Origin: Paraphysomonas bandaiensis
Taxonomy: Eukaryota > Chrysophyceae
DNA length: 64,000 nucleotides
NCBI GenBank assembly: GCA_965644295.1
Contig: CBFFRP010000180.1
Coordinates: 44,794-108,793 of the forward strand
Reading direction: 5' to 3'
Shown here: in pieces, positions 23,442-34,634 of the stretch
Position numbering within the stretch: position 1 is the first letter of the stretch
Layout: every line of letters begins with the position of its first letter
Notes under the pieces: model-generated
Database searches by the model: none
Told to the model about the DNA's origin: nothing
The model's input: the letters and a program-made list of their open reading frames with translations, nothing else
Position numbers and translations under genes: made by a program

Positions 23442-24773
23442 CTAACTGAGGTCGAAGCATGGTGGATTCACTCCAGATACCGGTGACGCTTGTCTGATCG
23501 TCTTGTTCATTCCAGCACTTGGAGCTTTCCTTGGAGCACTGGTTATAGAGCTGTTTGTACTGTAGGTGGGATCTATACGCCTAATAGGCTTTACAGGAGT
23601 TCTGAATGCATCTTCCTTATCTGGCTCTTCATTCAGGGCAGTATCCTGCACATATTCTAAAATGAGATTCCGTATCTCTGAGTCCTTCCGTAGCTTCATT
23701 GCGGCATCGTACGCCGAATCACCTATCGGGTGAGGTTTCTGTGATGGATCTGAGTGATGTTGAAGCAGGAGCTTTACGAGTGGAAGACAGCGACGCCTCA
23801 CAGCTATATGCAACGGGGTGAAACCCGAGGAGTTAAGAGAGCGCACCAGTGGACATGGTGTGTCGCAGGCCGGAGATGCACAAGGGTACGATTCAAGGAG
23901 CCATTCGGCGATACGTGTCTGTTTTTGATCACAAGCAATATGTAGTGCTGTGTCGTTACGGGTGTCCACTGCAACCAACACATCAACCGTTGCAACATCA
24001 CTGAGGAGCTGTGCTATGGCTACACTAGCGGGCCCACGAGCAAGGTAATGGAGTACGGTTGCTCCCTCCGAGTCCCTAAGCTTTACATCTGCCCCCGCAG
24101 CAAGTAGTAGCTGAATGGGCACTGCACGGCCATGCCGACAGGCCAGCATCAAGGGGGAGATGCCAGTAAGTGCACCTTTGAGTCCGCTAACACAGCCATC
24201 CACATGTGCTCCATGAGACAGAAGAAGCTGCATAATATCATCGTGACCATTAATCACAGATGCCGTTAATGGTGTCATAGGATCACTCTTGTCTGTTTGG
24301 GAATTGTATACAGGTACTTCTGAAATATTCGCATCACAGTCCACAGAGAGCAGATGGCGAGCAACTTCTGTCATTCCTTCCAGACAAGCAAACAAAAGAG
24401 CAGTCGCTCCATTCTCGTTCACATGTTTGACATCAACACCTGTGTATTCCAGCAGCATTAGCGCCGTATCCTGATGACCGTACTGACATGCTACTATGAG
24501 CGGGGTGTTTCCCCACATGCCCTTCTCGTTGACATCGCCGCCTCGCAGCAGCAGATCCTTCGCCATCGCTGTTTTCCCCTTCTTGCAGAGAGGCAGCAGA
24601 CTAGTGGTGTTCATCTTCTTCTCCGTAAAAACAAACCCCGAGTCATCTGTAGACGAAGGCGCTGACTCAGGGCTCACTACTGACGACCTCACAGAGGTGG
24701 ACTGACGTAACACCTCACTCGGATGAGATGCATCAGGCAGCACTGTGTTCGATGTGCTTCCACACACTCCCAT
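23442..24773 (-). CDS. Ankyrin-repeat protein with N-terminal acylation signal, 443 aa
   Basis: This is a single-exon gene. The N terminus MGVCGS fits an N-myristoylation signal (Gly2, Ser6), with Cys4 as a possible palmitoylation site, so the protein is probably tethered to a membrane. Residues ~55-360 contain about seven to eight ankyrin repeats, with typical TPLIVACQYGH, TPLTASVINGH, SPLMLACRHG, TALHIACDQ and TPLHIAVRRR helices. The C-terminal 80 residues are basic, Ser/Pro-rich and probably disordered. Ankyrin arrays mediate protein binding; no enzymatic domain is visible. It is divergent from the GH31 gene across a large ATAC array. Confidence 0.9.
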   Translation of the reverse strand: MGVCGSTSNTVLPDASHPSEVLRQSTSVRSSVVSPESAPSSTDDSGFVFTEKKMNTTSLLPLCKKGKTAMAKDLLLRGGDVNEKGMWGNTPLIVACQYGHQDTALMLLEYTGVDVKHVNENGATALLFACLEGMTEVARHLLSVDCDANISEVPVYNSQTDKSDPMTPLTASVINGHDDIMQLLLSHGAHVDGCVSGLKGALTGISPLMLACRHGRAVPIQLLLAAGADVKLRDSEGATVLHYLARGPASVAIAQLLSDVATVDVLVAVDTRNDTALHIACDQKQTRIAEWLLESYPCASPACDTPCPLVRSLNSSGFTPLHIAVRRRCLPLVKLLLQHHSDPSQKPHPIGDSAYDAAMKLRKDSEIRNLILEYVQDTALNEEPDKEDAFRTPVKPIRRIDPTYSTNSSITSAPRKAPSAGMNKTIRQASPVSGVNPPCFDLS

Positions 24774-25116
24774 TGCTATCTAAAATACACACGGAGTCAT
24801 TTGCCAGTCCAACAAACTACGACAAACAAATTATGCGGAGTGACACAGCGTGACTGTGATGAGAGTGCTGGGCTGTGTATGTGTGTATGTGTATGTATAC
24901 ACAGCAGCAGTGTATGTGCGTTGTAGTACTCCATTACCCACTCTGAAATACCGTATAATACATTCGAATACATTCCGTTATACAGTCTACTGAAACGGAT
25001 GAATGATCTCAGAATATTCTTGACACGATATGGGAATACAGCACAAGGTATAGCCGTATCATATCCGACAAGTACCATACTATGATTGTATCCTCCGCAG
25101 TCTGCAGTACAGCAGT

Positions 25117-25589
25117 ATACATACATACATACATACATACATACATACATACATACATACATACATACATACATACATACATACATACATACATACATAC
25201 ATACATACATACATACATACATACATACATACATACATACATACATACATACATACATACATACATACATACATACATACATACATACATACATACATAC
25301 ATACATACATACATACATACATACATACATACATACATACATACATACATACATACATACATACATACATACATACATACATACATACATACATACATAC
25401 ATACATACATACATACATACATACATACATACATACATACATACATACATACATACATACATACATACATACATACATACATACATACATACATACATAC
25501 ATACATACATACATACATACATACATACATACATACATACATACATACATACATACATACATACATACATACATACATACATACATACA

Positions 25590-25621
<32 letters not shown>

Positions 25622-25768
25622 CATACATACATACATACATACATACATACATACATACATACATACATACATACATACATACATACATACATACATACAT
25701 ACATACATACATACATACATACATACATACATACATACATACATACATACATACATACATACATACAT
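25117..25768. repeat. (ATAC)n microsatellite, ~650 bp
   Basis: About 160 units of a single tetranucleotide, almost perfect, with one short interruption near 25618. It occupies most of the spacer between the divergent ankyrin and GH31 genes and ends 65 bp before the GH31 ATG. Long frames through it are repeat artefacts, not proteins. Confidence 0.98.
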
Positions 25769-25833
25769 GCAGGCTCTATCTACGAGTAGTAGCAACTAGA
25801 CATGAGGAGACGCAGTTCCTCCCTCCCATCGCC

Positions 25834-28567
25834 ATGCTCTCATATATACGACTCATCCTAGCCCTCCTCTATATCTCAGTCGGTCTCACAGCCCTATCAG
25901 TGTCCTCAGGGAGTGTGGGAGGGTTCACAGTGAGCGTGGAGGGCCTTCAAGTCACCGTCTCATCGTCTTCATATCGCCCTCGTGTATTATGGAGCACTGC
26001 TCAAGATATCGATGACTTTATACGAATAGGAACTGCCACTGCGAGTGCGCCTATCAGTAACGGCAACTGTCAGCTGCATGAGGACGTGGCGTTGTTGTCT
26101 TGCTATCAAACTATTGACACCCTGCACACTAACGATGACACGCATGCTCATAAGCGCACTGGTGATGATGAGGATAGTGAAGTGTTTCGTATCAGTGGCA
26201 GACTCCTGAGCTGTTCAGACAGAAACACAGTTGCGGCAGACTATACGTTAACGTTTACTGAATGCGTCGAATCTGAGAATCATCTTTGCTTCAGTGTGAA
26301 TGTCAGCGATATCAGAGGGGACTACGACAGTGACTCACTCCGTCTATTTCTCTCATATACTTCTCAAGCTTCTGAGAGTTTTCATGGGTTTGGGGAAAGC
26401 TTCACTGGTTTTAACCTCAAAGGTAGGCGAGTGCCAGTGTTGGTGAGTGAGCAGGGGGTCGGCCGGGGATTAGAACCCATCACCAGCTATCTGAACACTC
26501 AAGTGGAGGAAGGGGTTGGTGGGCACTGGTACACTACATATGCCCCTAAGCCCCTCTATGTAACAAACCTGAATCGTAGTGTTTTTCTGGATAACTCGGA
26601 AGTGTCGGTGTTTGACCTTCAAAACCCAGATATGGTAGATATTGAACTGTGGGGAGCACAAATGCGAGGAAGGATTCTCTTCGGTGAGAGCATGGTAGAC
26701 CTTGTTAAAGAGCTGACTCTAATCACGGGCCGGATGCCTTTGCCTCCTGCGTGGACACAGAAAGGTGCTGTGGTGGGGCTTGAGGGTGGCACCGAAAACG
26801 TATCGTCCACTGTTGCCTCTCTCTTGAATGCTGGAGTACCTATTGCTGGGGTATGGCTACAAGATTGGGTTGGTATGAGACATGACTGGGACGGCGACCG
26901 GCTGATATGGAACTGGGAGGTGAATTATGAGTGGTACCCAGGATGGCATGATATGGTGAACTCGTGGGCGAATGATGATATCCGTGTGCTCACCTATATT
27001 AACCCCTTCTTCTCTGACCCAGCGAACTACACGTCGTCTTACAGACGCAACTTCTACCGGGAAGGTATAGAGCGTGGATACTTTGTGAAGAAAGTTGACG
27101 GATCTCCTTATACTCTGTATTCCCTGAGTATAGAGTTCACGTGAGTCGATCTGATATATTATCAGTGATGCTGATCTATCACATGATAGGATGCTTGACC
27201 CGACGAATCCAGAGGCGATGGAGTGGATGAAGAACGATGTTATACGTTCCATGTCTCTGGATGAGGCGCAGTCGTCTGGGTGGATGGCAGGTACTTTTTA
27301 TATTTTCGAATGTTGCTTCTAACACACTGCCAGACTTTGGGGAGTACCTTCCCTTCGATGCAGTACTTCACAGCGGCGAGTCAGCTGCTTCCTACCATAA
27401 CCGGTGAGATGATATATTATCTGTGTACTACAGAAGCGTGTTGAAAGTATCACTTGCAGGTATCCTGAAGATTGGGCGCGCATTACTCGTGACGCTATTA
27501 CGGAGGCAGGACGCGAGGAGGACGTTGTATTCTTCATGCGAAGTGCTTGGACGAGAGCTCCGAAGTATGTCCCCGTGTATTGGCTGGGTGATCAGTTGAT
27601 TAGCTGGGATAGAGAAGATGGATTGGGAAGCGTTGTGTTGGGAGCCTTGTCGGGCGGTCTATGCGGTCATACAATTACTCATAGTGACATAGGAGGCTAT
27701 ACTACTGAGACTGATCTCGGACCCGACATGACATACACGCGCTCGTCAGAGCTGTTGATGCGATGGTCGGAACTCGCAGCATTCGGTTCTGCTATGTTCC
27801 GTACTCATATTGGTTCTAGTCGTACGCCTCTAAATGCCCAGGTCTATGACAGCCCGGAGTCGATGAAACATTTCGCTACCTTCGCATCTGTTTTCTCTGC
27901 CCTTGCTGCATACAGAGAAATGCTTATGCTTGAGGCGCATTCCTCTGGTCTTCCCCTGATGAGGTACATGTGTTTTTGGTATACTCTCTTGCCTTATCTT
28001 ACGCTGGTATAGACCGCTCGCTATGCACTATGGCTATGATGCGGAGGCTTGGCGAGTGGATTCCCAGTTTTTATTTGGAGAGGAGTTCTTGGTGACTCCT
28101 TGCACCACAGAGGGGGCGAGTAGTGTGGAAGTTTACTTTCCTAAATTCTCAGGACCATGGGTACATCTGGTAGGGCATCTCATGTGGCGTGATTGTGTTG
28201 ATTGTGTGATGTGATGTTATAGTGGAGCGGAGCAGTAGTTCTATCCCCCGCAGATGGCAGGGGAATGTGGCGAACAATTGATTCTCCTATCGGGCATCCT
28301 GCTGTGTTTTTCAAACAAGGGTCGGTTTATGGGGACGAGCTTCGGAACCGCGTTCGTGAGCTCGGCATGTCCTCCACATATACTTCTAGTCATCACACTG
28401 ATTACAGCAATGGATTATCCGCGCTACTGATAGGATTCGGCGCGGTACTACTTGTTGTGGTGGCAGTTATATTTTCTCGTCGCAGAAAGCTATGGACGCA
28501 ACCTGACAGCGCTGATGTCATGAATGGGACAGAAGGTTATTCTGTTATCCCACGTGAAGATATTTAA
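25834..28567 (+). CDS. GH31 glycosidase, sulfoquinovosidase (YihQ)-like, membrane anchored
   Basis: Six exons: 25834-27140, 27190-27290, 27334-27403, 27460-27963, 28013-28169 and 28223-28567, giving 827 aa. Residues 1-22 form a signal peptide. The catalytic domain has QKGAVVGLEGGTE, then WLQDW (Gln343) with Arg356 and Trp359 at the same spacing as the sulfonate-binding Gln, Arg and Trp of E. coli YihQ. The nucleophile motif is WMADFGEYLP (Asp470) and the acid/base region is HSDIGGYTT. A Tyr before the later SGLPLMR matches the fourth binding residue. Near the C terminus a membrane helix (ALLIGFGAVLLVVVAVIF) and basic stop-transfer segment make it a type I membrane protein facing outside or the vacuole lumen. 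It probably cleaves sulfoquinovose from plant or algal sulfolipid glycerides. Substrate choice is inference from conserved residues. Confidence 0.88.
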
Positions 28568-30145
28568 ATTGTCGTGTGCGTGCGTGGTTTCTCAGCTCTA
28601 ACTGTATGTGAACAGTGAATAGTGCATCTAATGGATTTTCCACTGTGGAATAATTGTGATTATTACTGCGTTCGAAGTAGTCGAAAGAAAGTAACGCTGG
28701 TTATCATCACCTACCGATATCCGATTAATTAAAATTGTGATATACATCCATCTAAATTTGTTATCTCTTCATTGGTAAAGTCTGACGTTTGCACCGAGTA
28801 GAGTAACATCGGCCTTATCTGGTACTGATTATTCAATCTTCTCTATATTCAGATATATATAGTATGTGCATATAGTATATAGTATGTGCTGGTCTCGACT
28901 ATCTAGAGTAAATAGAAGGCTAGACGTAAAATCTTACTCGCAATCAAATCACTTTTCACGGTGCAAACTTCACAATTGACAAGTAACTGATACATATTTA
29001 TTGTCTAACAGTGACATAGTAACGAAGGTTGTTATTCGTTAAATTTGAACCTTACACTGAAGTTATCCTTGTTCTATACGTAAACCTTAAACTTTCTTCG
29101 TCGCACACAAAGTACTTTAAGAAAGAATTACACATTTCACAATATATTCATATAATTTGCTGAATATCTAATCACATAAACATCTAACGCAATATCTTGG
29201 TGTTATAGGTGGTGTTGCAGCAAGCCTACATTATGGCCACACTGTCGGAATGGGGCAAATCCTTCTTCTGCCTGTCACCCCCGAGATCATATCATTTTCG
29301 GTAATCCGCCATATATACAATACACACACTGACACTCGGATCGCTTAGTCGATGTAGCTAAAGCAAACATTTTGCAATCGTGAGATATTTTCCCACGTTT
29401 AATACTAGGATATTAACTACTACCTTCGTAGTATAGTCTATACTTCACTAGAAAAAATATTACATTCCAGTAAACCCCTTAATTACTATAAGCTCATCGT
29501 TGTGTGGTACATACGTATATATATGCTACCAACGTATTCAAACTATACTTCATTAGTGACAAACTGACGTAGGTAGTTTTCGTTTCTCGTTTCCAGTCTC
29601 TTCCTGTCGTCGTGTAATCTCGCCTCCATCTCATCTGGTTACGTGAACAGTCTCTGCTTGTTGCAGCGCCATGTCAGCATCCACATCCATCAACTGACTG
29701 TGTCGGAGTCTCTTCTTCTGACGTCAGTGCGGCTCTTCAAACTCACACGAATCTATTCGATATCTCTGCTGATAGTTCGCCGTCAGTGTCAGTGTCTGGC
29801 TCAGTGGTAGTCAGCAACCTCATGTCGATGTACCCAGAGACACACACGACTCCCTCTCCATCGCCCTCACATCGCGATGAGACTCAGTGTCGTCAGCTGA
29901 TGCTGGTAGGCCTCGCAGAACTGGCTCTGCAGTCATCACTGTGCAAGTGGGTGATAGGAGGGTGCGTGTAATGGTGCAGGAATACAGCCGTATTCTAGTT
30001 ATTCTACCACAGTATGGTATAGAAGGTACAGCAGGTACATATACAACGTACAGGACCGTATCGTACAGTGTGTGTGTATAGAGATACAGTGATATAACTG
30101 AGCTGAGCTGAGCTGAGAAGTAGCGTCCACAGGTATGAAGAGGAC
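28568..30145. other. Intergenic, possible 5' exon of the next gene
   Basis: Mostly non-coding and AT-rich. Between about 29700 and 29950 the sequence becomes GC-richer with an open Ser/Pro-rich frame (ATG 29822) that could be an upstream exon of the PLAC8-GTPase gene. I cannot establish splicing. A short upstream ORF (ATG 30135, stop overlapping the next start) precedes the ATG at 30146. Confidence 0.4.
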
Positions 30146-31186
30146 ATGAAGATCGCACCGTCTGACACTCAAAGTCACTCTGATGGGATCGGAGAACAGG
30201 CGAGACCCCACCTCTTCGCTCTGTCTCTGTTCTGCCCGTGTATTCTATTGGGGCGTATGCGGTCTGAAGTGATGAGAGAAGAGTGCGGAGGCAACACTGC
30301 TATTGGATGCAAAGGCTGTGCGGAGTGTGCGCTAACATGCGTGATGTGTGCTGCAGGATGGCCTCTGTCGCCCTGTCTATGTGCGTATATTAACGCGGAG
30401 AGGGGCAGAGTCAGCAGTATCTATCGACTCCCCAATACTTTGAAGGGGAAGCATAACTCTTGGTGTGGCATGGCGATGAATATCTGCTGCTGGCCTCTCA
30501 GTTTGGTTGAGTTGTTTATCTTCCTTCGCAACAAAAAGGAGGAAGGTATGCTTCACTATGAATGGTCACCTGCTTATCCTTCATCGATGGAAAGTACATT
30601 GTCCTCTGGGAACAGCTGGGATGCTGCTGTGGTTGTGGTGGGACCAGAAGGGAGCGGGAAGACTGAGCTGGTCATGAAGCTTACAGGAGAGCGTGTTCAG
30701 AACTATGGGAGTCCAGGAGAAGGATTCGACAGGAGTGAAGTACGAGTGGGGCTGCGGCCGATATACTTGGAGGAGCGTACAAGTGGGCCGCGCATACCCA
30801 TAGTTGAAATGTGGGACATACCTTGGAGCTCAGATGGCCTCAGAACCCTGTCCCACATATCTGCCCCTATAAGGCACGTGCTGCTTGTTTATGACTGCAG
30901 TGATTCCACATCTCTGCTTGGAATGAAAGATATATACAAGGAGCTCTTCTACTTACCAGCCCTCAGCACTGCGTCTTTTACCGTGGTTGCCGCTAAGAAT
31001 GACCACCTATACCACTGTACTACTAGGCGAGGAAGTGGTATACCGGATCCCTGCGAGGATGAGGTCAACAGCGGAGCAGCGTGGGCTGCTTCAAATGGTC
31101 TTGGATTTCTTCCAGCCAGCGCCATTTACAGTTGTGGCATACCAGAACTCATGAAAATCATCAGAAGTAGTGTCGATGTATCTTAA
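30146..31186 (+). CDS. PLAC8 (Cys-rich) domain fused to a Ras-like GTPase domain, 346 aa
   Basis: Residues ~25-130 look like a PLAC8/Cys-rich domain: LFCPCILLGRMRSEV, then CKGCAECALTCVMC, CLCAY and WCGMAMNICCW, with apolar membrane-associated helices. Residues ~155-345 form a small-GTPase-like domain with P-loop GPEGSGKT (166-173), a hydrophobic strand ending VYDCSDSTS, and AAKND (282-286) at the N-K-x-D position. The switch-II DxxG appears as WDIPW and the last motif as ASAIYSC, so GTP hydrolysis may be altered. The layout suggests a GTPase anchored by a Cys-rich membrane module. I know of no standard family with this order. Single exon; the start could be further upstream. Confidence 0.75.
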   Translation: MKIAPSDTQSHSDGIGEQARPHLFALSLFCPCILLGRMRSEVMREECGGNTAIGCKGCAECALTCVMCAAGWPLSPCLCAYINAERGRVSSIYRLPNTLKGKHNSWCGMAMNICCWPLSLVELFIFLRNKKEEGMLHYEWSPAYPSSMESTLSSGNSWDAAVVVVGPEGSGKTELVMKLTGERVQNYGSPGEGFDRSEVRVGLRPIYLEERTSGPRIPIVEMWDIPWSSDGLRTLSHISAPIRHVLLVYDCSDSTSLLGMKDIYKELFYLPALSTASFTVVAAKNDHLYHCTTRRGSGIPDPCEDEVNSGAAWAASNGLGFLPASAIYSCGIPELMKIIRSSVDVS

Positions 31187-32761
31187 GAAGATATTGTGTA
31201 GAATATATGTTATTATATCAGCATTTTTGTGCTTGGGTAAGTAGAGCGTATGCACTATGTAAAAAGAGAAATATGTACGATAGCGATGGACTGCGTTTCG
31301 TCATTAACTTGTACGGTTATGTCGAGAAGATGATTGACTTTTATAAGTTTGTAAATAAATTACACTTATGTCATCATTAACCTCTACACTAGTGTTCAAT
31401 AGTCTCACAACAATATTGACAACTACAACACATTATAATATGCATATGGCGCTGAATATAGATTGAATTTTATAAGATTGGTGACGTTATTCGACTGGTG
31501 TACTAGTAGTATAATTTATCATTATAATACAGTTTCCGCTAGGAATTATTTCAGCATGGAAATCAAAACTTATGAACAATAAAATCATCGCTCATCGGAG
31601 AAAGTCATTTTGAAAAACCACGCAGAATTTCCTTTTTTTCATCTTCCATTCCGCCACCGCATCATATAATGCCCGCTGCCAAAAGGGCTCAAAATTCATA
31701 TATACATTAAATAAAATTAAAATTAATCTTAAAAATTAACCTTCGACGTAAATTTGAATGAAAGGAATATTAAAAGTGCAAAATTAAACTGCAGTATTCA
31801 AAATAATACTAGTCAAATACATATTTGAAAGTATATTAGAAGTTTTATTATTAGCAATAGGCGTTAAAAATCTGCACCAACTTAGTGGCTAGATGGACAA
31901 ACTAGTCAAGCTAAATAAGCATCTACTATTTACTAACTAGTGTAAACGCTTGAATTCTACTCTTTAACGCTACGAGAATTGCTTGTGCGTCGCCGCAAGC
32001 ACCGAGGTGCGACCATTCTCGCTATATGATAGATGTGTATGTAGGGACGCTGTACAACGTAGAGCATGACAAGTGAAAGAAGTGGTCAAAGTCATCTACT
32101 ACCACACTGCGACGCTTAAGATTACACATACATTTTGTGCAATTTCCATCCTGGGACTGCCTTATGTGCCCCACGGCAACCAGGGGAAGCAGCAATATAC
32201 CCTTCTGAGTTTGGCGATCTGGTGGCCTTCCCTAAAGCATTGTGCCAAGTGGCTCGGAGGCATGCGGATGAAGATCTAACTACAATGAAAATCAATGTAC
32301 TATCGGCTATAATGTAGAATTCACAAAAGTTTAAAAAGAGTTTCCTAATTTATTATATTTACTTTCGTAATTTTATATATAGTACGTAATTTAACTTGTT
32401 ATGTCGAGCTTTTTGAACTATGTAAATATTAGCTCACGGGTATACACAGTATCAATACGAAGTTCATTTAGACTAACATCAAGGAATTCAGACCAAATTC
32501 ATCACATATTAAATACTCGAGGCAAAGCTCATTCAGTAAGACTATTGCACATACCATTACCTTTAACTGTAATACAATAACCAGAACCTATTGCGTAATG
32601 ATAAAAAGCCTTCGCAGCAAGTCATTCACCTGCCTGTATGAATCGTCTAACTAGTTGAAGGATAAAACCACAACTACTAGATTCAAAAGTATAAACTATC
32701 GACAAAGCAAAGCTCAATTCTATACAACACTGTCACACCATTGCGTCAATCATGTCGTCAC
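31187..32761. other. Intergenic with one dispersed repeat
   Basis: No supported gene. Contains the stem-loop repeat at 31931-32050. A short open stretch at 32135-32317 has no recognisable product and I do not call it. Confidence 0.45.
31931..32050. repeat. Dispersed stem-loop repeat, copy 2 (uninterrupted)
   Basis: Homologous to 20750-20781 plus 21914-22010, without the hAT element. The outer arms CGAGAAT/ATTCTCG (7 bp) enclose the GCTTG/CAAGC and CACC/GGTG hairpins. In copy 1 the outer arm bases differ. RNA-like folding is suggestive only. Confidence 0.6.
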
Positions 32762-33360
32762 CTAAAGTGTCTCGTCACCCCTACTGGTTTCAAGAAAATC
32801 ATCGTCAACGTGGTCCACAAGCATAGCTAAAGGTCTCTCGTAACTCCCAAAAAGAAAAGACAATCCATTATCTCCGCCATGAGATTCAATGATGGAATCA
32901 CGAATCATCCTTCTGTGGGCCTCACTACCAACAATTAGTAAGTGAGTAAGAAATATGTCAAGCATGCTCACATTATATGTCGACGCCTCAATCCGAGAGG
33001 TTTATCTTCTCCGTCCTCTTTCAATACTGATGTCGCTGTTTCCACGAGTTCCCCAACAAACAGCTTGGCAAGTCCTCCCACAGCTATCGCCATATCATCA
33101 GAGATGTCGCTGCTGGAGCTGTACTTCAGAGTGCGGTTCATAACGCTCTTTATGTGCTGTCTCAAAAAATGACTCCGTACAAAAAACTCTGCAAAGAAAT
33201 GAGCACACAGACAGAGAGACACACAGAGAACAGCACCGAATCTGATCTGCTGCTCGTCACTCAGCTTCTCATACTGCTCCTTTATGAACTTCGTGCGTTT
33301 AGCAGGGCCAGAGATTTCATCAGCTGAGTCCCTTATGAGCTCTGCGAGTTCGCGGGACAT
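32762..33360 (-). CDS. TAF11: TFIID subunit TAF11-like (histone fold)
   Basis: Three exons: 33237-33360, 32972-33188 and 32762-32924, with 48- and 47-nt introns, give 167 aa. After splicing the histone-fold region is continuous: LSDEQQIRFEFFVRSHFLRQ, a SVMNRTL segment, DMAIAVGGLAKLFVGELVE and finally HIIEAHRRM. This matches the TAF11 signature (ending H-I-x-E-A-x-R-R). TAF11 pairs with TAF13 in TFIID, contacting TBP and TFIIA at promoters. The protein is short at its N terminus, as in protists. Its ATG is 72 bp from the next ATAC array, across which the sulfotransferase gene is divergent. Confidence 0.88.
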
Positions 33361-33432
33361 ATGAAACAATCTACTTTCAACAAAAATAGATTCACGTGCA
33401 CATTGACTTGATAACACTGAACTACCTCGAGA

Positions 33433-33692
33433 ACATACATACATACATACATACATACATACATACATACATACATACATACATACATACATACATACAT
33501 ACATACATACATACATACATACATACATACATACATACATACATACATACATACATACATACATACATACATACATACATACATACATACATACATACAT
33601 ACATACATACATACATACATACATACATACATACATACATACATACATACATACATACATACATACATACATACATACATACATACATACAT

Positions 33693-33725
<33 letters not shown>

Positions 33726-33970
33726 TACACACATACATACATACATACATACATACATACATACATACATACATACATACATACATACATACATACATAC
33801 ATACATACATACATACATACATACATACATACATACATACATACATACATACATACATACATACATACATACATACATACATACATACATACATACATAC
33901 ATACATACATACATACATACATACATACATACATACATACATACATACATACATACATACATACATACAT

Positions 33971-34003
<33 letters not shown>

Positions 34004-34530
34004 TACACACATACATACATACATACATACATACATACATACATACATACATACATACATACATACATACATACATACATACATACATACATACATACAT
34101 ACATACATACATACATACATACATACATACATACATACATACATACATACATACATACATACATACATACATACATACATACATACATACATACATACAT
34201 ACATACATACATACATACATACATACATACATACATACATACATACATACATACATACATACATACATACATACATACATACATACATACATACATACAT
34301 ACATACATACATACATACATACATACATACATACATACATACATACATACATACATACATACATACATACATACATACATACATACATACATACATACAT
34401 ACATACATACATACATACATACATACATACATACATACATACATACATACATACATACATACATACATACATACATACATACATACATACATACATACAT
34501 ACATACATACATACATACATACATACACAC
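33433..34530. repeat. (ATAC)n microsatellite, ~1.1 kb
   Basis: About 270 tetranucleotide units with two nearly identical AC-rich interruptions near 33710-33730 and 33987-34009, about 277 bp apart. This suggests an internal duplication within the array. It fills the spacer between TAF11 and the sulfotransferase gene, ending about 105 bp before the latter's ATG. Confidence 0.98.
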
Positions 34531-34634
34531 ATATACGGCTGCGTATACCATGGCTAGGGGATGTGTATGATTTGGTGTATCATTGTTGTCTAGCCTTTGC
34601 GGTGGCTGCTCAGTCTCTGGGTCTGTCGTGCACC

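Noticed and set aside
25009-25799. Long open frames of Met-Tyr-Val-Cys or Ile-His-Thr-Tyr repeats on both strands (also 32968-35063 and 44726-45773)
   Set aside because: They are read-through of the ATAC tetranucleotide arrays; every frame of such an array is open. Only the flanking exons of TAF11 and the sulfotransferase are real.
29822-29971. Separate small gene upstream of the PLAC8-GTPase gene
   Set aside because: The open Ser/Pro-rich stretch has no clear start, end or splice site; kept only as a possible 5' exon.
32135-32317. Short plus-strand frame with protein-like ending
   Set aside because: No recognisable family, no splice context and no neighbour support.
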